Shown here: in pieces, positions 19,574 through 25,000 of the stretch | How the letters are laid out: each line of letters begins with the position of its first letter | Numbering within the stretch: the first letter of the stretch is position 1 | Origin: Tubiluchus corallicola | Lineage: Eukaryota; Priapulida; Priapulimorpha; Priapulimorphida; Tubiluchidae | DNA length: 25,000 bases | NCBI GenBank assembly: GCA_030141605.1 | Contig: JAQGDQ010000594.1 | Coordinates: forward strand, 97,501 to 122,500 | Direction of reading: 5' to 3' | Position numbers and translations under genes: made by a program | Notes under the pieces: generated by a model | The model's database searches: none | What the model saw: the letters and a program-made list of their open reading frames with translations, nothing else | What the model was told of the DNA's origin: nothing

Positions 19574-19670
19574 GTTAGTTTCATGCTTATGAAATTTAAA
19601 CAATGAAAATTATAATTTCATTCAATGAATGTCATATCAACGTTGTAAGTTTGTCAGAAAGATGTATATG

Positions 19671-19845
19671 AATTTTTAATATGAATAAGAGTATGAATAT
19701 GAACTTGAACGGAAACACGAACACGAACATGAACATTAACATGAAACATGAACACGAACGCGAACGTGAATATGAATACGATCATGATTATGGTTATAAT
19801 TATGAATATGAATACGAGTACTGACATGAATAGGTCGACATCCAT
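19671..19845. repeat. Degenerate hexanucleotide array in intron 1
   Basis: A run of GAACAT, GAACAC and GAATAT hexamers with a few indels. Many substitutions between neighbours indicate an old array. Confidence 0.85.
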
Positions 19846-19867
19846 TAAGTAGGCTTTTTTAAGAGAC

Positions 19868-20150
19868 TCACTGGCTGCCTGACTGTCTGAACTAATAACG
19901 GACTAACTACTTATTAATTGACAAGCTCACGAACTGACTGAGTGACCGACAGACTTACTGGCCAACTAGTTGGCAAACTGGCTAACTGATTCACAGATTT
20001 ACTAGTTGACTAACTTCCGTCAGATGGATGAATGGATGGATGTACGGACAGGTAAACTGACTGATTGACAACTCACTAATTGACTGATTGAATGATTGAC
20101 TGAGTGACTAACTGATTAACTTAATTTATTTATTGATTAACGGAGCAATG
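19868..20150. repeat. Degenerate (ACTG)n tetranucleotide array in intron 1
   Basis: Much of the stretch is ACTG, ACTA or ATTG tetramers, for example around 19905-20010 and 20045-20125, separated by irregular sequence. It resembles the AGTC-rich part of 17268-17470. Confidence 0.7.
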
Positions 20151-20291
20151 CCTGATCAATAAATTGACGGACTGAACAACAAACTACTGATCAGCGAATC
20201 AAAAATTCTAATGAATTCATTGTCTAAATAAGGGTGGTCGGGTTGATTCCATACCTGATTTAAATTGTCAGATTAATATAACATTTTTCAG

Positions 20292-20348
20292 TGCCATCCG
20301 CCAGACGTCATCAATGTCGTGGAAGTACCGGAACCTTGTTTTGAGAAG
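20292..20348 (+). CDS. Colmedin-like gene, exon 2
   Basis: A 57-bp phase 0-0 exon encodes 19 residues (CHPPDVINVVEVPEPCFEK) with two cysteines. The acceptor is ATTTTTCAG and the donor AAG|GTTAGT, the same donor hexamer as exon 1. It is Pro- and Val-rich juxtamembrane sequence without a domain. Assignment rests on frame continuity and splice signals. Confidence 0.6.
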
Positions 20349-20697
20349 GTTAGTGACGTCAAAGCACGTTGTTTTTATTTAGTGAAGAAATTTGCGAACA
20401 CGCCGCATGCATTAGCGTTGAAGCTTGACAAAGCGTGGCGTCAAAACAGGGTATCAGCTAGCGTTCGTCCACAAGAGGTTTTCTCAAAAAGTAATTGCTC
20501 AAACAAATGCTGTTGAATGTAAAAGTAGATGCTGCTATTCCAAGAGAATTTCAATAATTTAGAAACAACCAGTGCACAACTTCATTGTTCTCAGTTAGAT
20601 AAAGCTCTAGTTAAATTTGCCAGAGACGGTTTTAGTTATTAGTTTATAAAGGGATGTAAATGGTTAAATGCATAATACAATATAAATTTTAGCTCTT

Positions 20698-20861
<164 letters not shown>

Positions 20862-21239
20862 ATTTATATATACATATGTATAACTCAGGCAAAATTTATC
20901 CTGGTTTTATTGTGAATTTTAGCAAAACTCATTGTTCTTACATACTTGCAAGTAAAGCGTGCATGTAGAAAAGTTTGTCATTTTTAATACTTTCCTAATA
21001 GTGTAATCTAAATAATCCCAGTGAATGAATTCTGTTACTATGAACCTTAATTATTATAAATAATTGCTAAAACGTTTTATAAGCAAGTTTGTGGTACATG
21101 TATTAAGGACATATTTTTGACCGTGTTGTATATATACTCTTACATCATGATACAGTGCAGAATTATCAACCTGCAAATAGAGGCATTGAATGTATATATT
21201 TGTATATATATATATAAAGAATGATGAAAGATTTATCAT

Positions 21240-21395
21240 TTTCTTCATCATCATCCCAATTTATTTCATCTTTTGCATGTTCCATTTTTATGTCTCCTCA
21301 TCCACACAGCTTTACTATTTGTAATTTACAGTCTTACCTGTTCTGTATCTGTTCCTGTTGTTGGCTAAATAAACAAATCTTGAATCTTGTTCATC
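21240..21395 (+). mobile_element. Possible LINE-like 3' end in intron 2
   Basis: GTTGTTGGCTAAATAAACAA is followed by a two-copy TCTTGAA repeat and then ordinary intron. An AATAAA close to a short tandem tail is typical of non-LTR retrotransposon 3' ends. No coding part is retained and the left limit is a guess. Confidence 0.3.
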
Positions 21396-21480
21396 ATCTA
21401 ATTTCGTTCTTTAGTGCTTGTATGTTTGCTTCTTCTTCACAAACATTTTTCCTTTTGAATAATCTTTTTTTATTTTGCAG

Positions 21481-21544
21481 ATAATGAGGCTGCAAGCTCT
21501 GTGTGACAAACCATCAGAGGAGCTGTGCTTTACAGGACCAAAAG
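21481..21544 (+). CDS. Colmedin-like gene, exon 3, start of collagen domain
   Basis: A 64-bp exon changes phase from 0 to 1. The acceptor is strong (TTTTTTTATTTTGCAG) and the donor is AAAG|GTGAAT. It encodes ...LCDKPSEELCFTGPK and the first base of a Gly codon, so the Gly-X-Y repeat begins at its end. The pair of cysteines followed at once by TGP and triplets is like the start of the collagen region in gliomedin. Confidence 0.72.
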
Positions 21545-21784
21545 GTGAATTTTGATAAATTATCAAACAATATCAACAACGTCATCACTTTTCGAATCAT
21601 ATCAGTGTCATCAATTGCACCAGTGTTAACAAAATCATTCATGTTGTTAATATCGCAAGTATCAGCAATATTATCAACATTAGCAATATCATCAGTATTT
21701 ACAATATCAGCAAAGTCTTGCATAATTACACCACTCTGAATTACAGCAGCAGAATAATTATAATAAATAAGAAAACAAACATAT

Positions 21785-22320
21785 ATTGCATGACGAAAAG
21801 AAAAGAAGGGAAGAAAGGAAATGAAAGAAGGAAAGAAAGAGAAAGGAAATGAAAGAAAGAAAAGTAAAAGAAAAGAAAAGGATAGACAAGATAAGATAAG
21901 ACAAGAAAATATAAGATAAGATGAGATGAGATGAGATGAGATGAATGAGACGAAATGAGATAAGATGAGATGAGATGAGAAGAGAAGAGAAGAGAAGAGA
22001 AGAGACGAGACGAGACGAGACGAGACGAGACGAGACGAGACGAGACGAGACGAGACGAGACGAGACGAGACGAGATGAGAAGAGAAGAGAAGAGAAGAGA
22101 AGAGACGAGACGAGACGAGACGAGACGAGAAGAGAAGAGAAGAGAAGAGAAGAGAAGAGATGAGATGAGATGAGATGAGATAAGATAAATAAGAAAAGAA
22201 AAGAAATGAAAAGATAAGTAAAAATAAACAAAAAATTAAAAGAGAAAAGAAAAATAAAGTAGGACGAAAAGAAGAGAAGGAAAAGAAAGGAAATGGAAGA
22301 AGAAGTGAAAAGAAAGCAGC
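21785..22320. repeat. Purine-rich tract with a phased pentanucleotide core in intron 3
   Basis: Flanks are GAAA-rich. The core 21961-22185 is in perfect 5-bp register, with units xGAGA whose first base changes in blocks: T3, A5, C14, T1, A5, C5, A6, T4 (21966-22180), bounded by TAAGA units. All frames are open and give Arg-Arg-Asp-Glu or Ser-Ser-Arg-Leu strings that are not evidence of coding. Confidence 0.95.
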
Positions 22321-22660
22321 AAAATAAAGCAGTAATTTCACCACTTGATAGGTATTTTTCTACATTATACCAACTTTCAACTATTTAAGTGTAAAATAAA
22401 CAAAAGTAGCTTTGAAATTAAAAAATCATTTCCTCGACATTCTATTTCCTACCCCATTTCCACTTTTACCCAAACGTAAATGCATGACTACCTGCTTGCT
22501 TGCATATTTGCATGTCCAGCCGCTAAGATCCTCTGCCTACTTTGCGAGCAACTTACTTAAATCTTGTCACTTTGCATGCTTGCCGGCTGGTTTGCCTGGC
22601 AGCTTGTTTACATGCATATTTACTCTGATGGTCTTCTAATTACGTGTTTTATTGCTACAG

Positions 22661-22696
22661 GTGTTAAAGGTGACCCTGGACTTCCAGGATTAACAG
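22661..22696 (+). CDS. Colmedin-like gene, exon 4, four Gly-X-Y triplets
   Basis: A 36-bp phase 1-1 exon. With the split Gly codon it reads GVKGDPGLPGLT, exactly four triplets. The acceptor is TTTATTGCTACAG and the donor ACAG|GTAAAG. An exon length that is a multiple of nine, with both ends splitting a Gly codon, is a classic collagen arrangement. Confidence 0.88.
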
Positions 22697-22715
22697 GTAA
22701 AGCGAATTTTGCTAA

Positions 22716-22870
22716 ATCTATGAACTATGAACTATGAACTATGAATTTTATTCCACACATCAAAATACAATATTGTACACATAAATAAACAATAAATAAA
22801 ATGATTTGAGTAGTGTGAGGTGAGTGTACGACCATACGGTCATTAACACACTCACCTTACTTAAATGGAA
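22716..22870 (-). mobile_element. Probable LINE 3' end in intron 4
   Basis: Read on the minus strand, the segment ends with an AATAAA (22747-22752) and a tail of about three TTCATAG heptamers (22717-22745). Upstream of these is a stem-loop with a perfect 9-bp stem (22819-22827 with 22848-22856) enclosing a smaller GACC/GGTC stem. A polyadenylation signal plus a short tandem tail is typical of some non-LTR elements. It ends only about 20 bp from the exon 4 donor. No protein part is identified. Confidence 0.4.
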
Positions 22871-22929
22871 ATGAAAAAATTATTAAAATTATGCGTGCTT
22901 TTGTAGATGACTCAATGAAATTGATGTAA

Positions 22930-23091
22930 TAAAGTAAATGATGTAATAATAGCAAGGAAACATAAGGACAACATAATATGGAATTACGATTTTGATATGA
23001 ATTTTGAAATAATTCTGAAATAAAGTAAATGATGTAATAATAGCAAGGAAACATAAGAAAAACATAATATGTAATTACGATTTTGATATAG
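22930..23091. repeat. Two-copy tandem repeat, 91-bp period
   Basis: Positions 22930-23001 and 23021-23091 are nearly identical over about 71 bp, with roughly three mismatches (TAAAGTAAATGATGTAATAA ... ATTACGATTTTGATAT). High identity implies a recent duplication. Confidence 0.92.
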
Positions 23092-23755
23092 GCTGCGATG
23101 AATGAATAAATTCATTTAAATTGATTTATACCTTTTACTAAAATCACTCAGAGACTGTAGAATTACTCAATATAGCATGAATTGTAGCATGTACAAATAC
23201 GTGGTTGGTTACTGCTCACCGTCACTAGTTAAAAGTAGCATATTTTTGAGTGCTACAATTGGACTCGCACCGTGACTTGTTAGAAGCATAAAATAATTTA
23301 TTAACTGCAGCTTTCGACATAATACACTGAAAATTTCGATGTATTAGTGGGTATTGTAAGTGTTATTAGTGTGCCTCTTTATAGGTCGATTAACTCTTCC
23401 CATCCCCTCGGTGTCTATCTCCCACCCACGCAGCAGAAGACGCACACTTTTAATTCTATGGTCTTTCGATACCTGAGTCTGAAATTGAGCATTTTAGATT
23501 ACGTCCATGTATGATCTAGCGTAGCCAAATTACATAGCGGCGTAATAATATCTCCTCCTGTCTTTGAACCAATCTACCGTCTATTATACATCAGCTATTG
23601 TAGTAATGATAGTTTCTTAATGCTGCCAGTATTAAGTATAGCTTTCAGAAAGCGTTTAAGTAAAAGCGCCAGCTGTAATATGATTCTTTAATTACAGTTC
23701 TCCGCAAGGTCTGTTCTTCACAGCCTGAGTTAATTATAACAGTGTTATAGCTGTA

Positions 23756-23756
<1 letters not shown>
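23092..23756. other. Intron 4, nothing recognised
   Basis: Ordinary non-coding intron sequence. I looked for a further small Gly-X-Y exon in phase 1 and found none. Confidence 0.5.

Positions 23757-23797
<41 letters not shown>
23757..23797. repeat. (GA)n left of the LINE fragment
   Basis: About 20 perfect GA units end abruptly at the tail of the LINE fragment. It is the same dinucleotide and strand as the long tract that resumes at 24241. Confidence 0.95.
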
Positions 23798-24756
<959 letters not shown>

Positions 24757-24776
24757 ACTATATTGCATTTTTACAG

Positions 24777-24857
24777 GTATGAAAGGTGATATGGGTGACA
24801 TAGGTTTACCTGGTATTGATGGAGTGCCAGGCGTTGATGGAATCAGAGGCTTGAAAG
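24777..24857 (+). CDS. Colmedin-like gene, exon 5, nine Gly-X-Y triplets
   Basis: An 81-bp phase 1-1 exon encodes nine uninterrupted triplets, starting GMKGDMGDIGLPGIDG. The donor AAAG|GTAACA begins at 24858. The acceptor (GCATTTTTACAG) is unusual in having only 23 bases between it and a ~500-bp (GA)n tract. The reading frame must continue to the right of the window. Confidence 0.9.
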
Positions 24858-25000
24858 GTAACAATTAGTTAAACATCAAAATTGATTAACTAATCATCAA
24901 ACAAAATAATTAATTAACTTTTCCGAGCCAATTTGGTTTTGTTCCCAAACTTTCGATTAAAACAGCTTTTTCAGAAATTTCATTACTGTGGCATTTTTCT

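Noticed and set aside
21514-22344. 276-codon minus-strand ORF rich in Ser-Ser-Arg-Leu
   Set aside because: Most of it is the antisense of the phased pentamer and GAAA tract. Its far end overlaps colmedin exon 3 in antisense.

Overview
The window is animal nuclear DNA. Genes are split into short exons with GT/AG introns, most bases are non-coding, and microsatellites, minisatellites and fragments of SINEs, LINEs and an LTR element are dense. The best-supported exons belong to a peptide-hormone GPCR of the GnRH/AKH/corazonin receptor superfamily and to a gliomedin/colmedin-like transmembrane collagen. Both occur in invertebrates. A tRNA-derived SINE resembling elements known from many marine invertebrates agrees with an invertebrate, perhaps a lophotrochozoan, but the phylum cannot be fixed from this sequence.

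Layout. Positions 1-780 hold a tRNA-derived SINE (minus strand) with a younger short element nested in it, then a copy of an interspersed repeat. Positions 786-1245 are a 92-unit pentanucleotide array made of ordered variant blocks. Positions 1246-4674 are unique or weakly repetitive DNA without a convincing gene. A possible terminal exon lies at 4675-4896 (minus). A plausible first coding exon lies at 6765-6899 (minus), followed by an LTR-retrotransposon remnant (LTR, tRNA-Leu primer-binding site, inverted U3) at 7257-7732. Another plausible first coding exon, with a promoter-like CpG-containing leader, lies at 9299-9335 (plus). A 30-bp minisatellite fills 9658-10828.

The GPCR first coding exon is at 11976-12512 (minus). 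Its intron opens into a (CT)n-rich tract at 11341-11930, and a promoter-like region lies near 12860-13006. Positions 13200-18670 are mostly degenerate tandem repeats. The colmedin-like gene starts at 19190 (plus, TATA box at 19118). Five exons are visible (19190-19573, 20292-20348, 21481-21544, 22661-22696, 24777-24857), and it runs off the right edge. Its introns carry hexamer, tetramer, (TG)n, pentamer and (GA)n arrays, one clear 5'-truncated LINE (23798-24240) sitting inside a (GA)n tract, and two weaker LINE-like 3' ends.

Functionally, the GPCR would be a neuropeptide receptor. The collagen would be a type II membrane protein with a furin-like site and collagen triplets, by analogy leading to an olfactomedin domain outside the window. 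Nothing shows that the two genes act together. I saw no evidence of an operon, a CRISPR array or a prokaryotic defence system. The most unusual items are the ordered pentanucleotide array, the LTR element with an inverted U3 copy, and the nested or microsatellite-targeted retroelement insertions.
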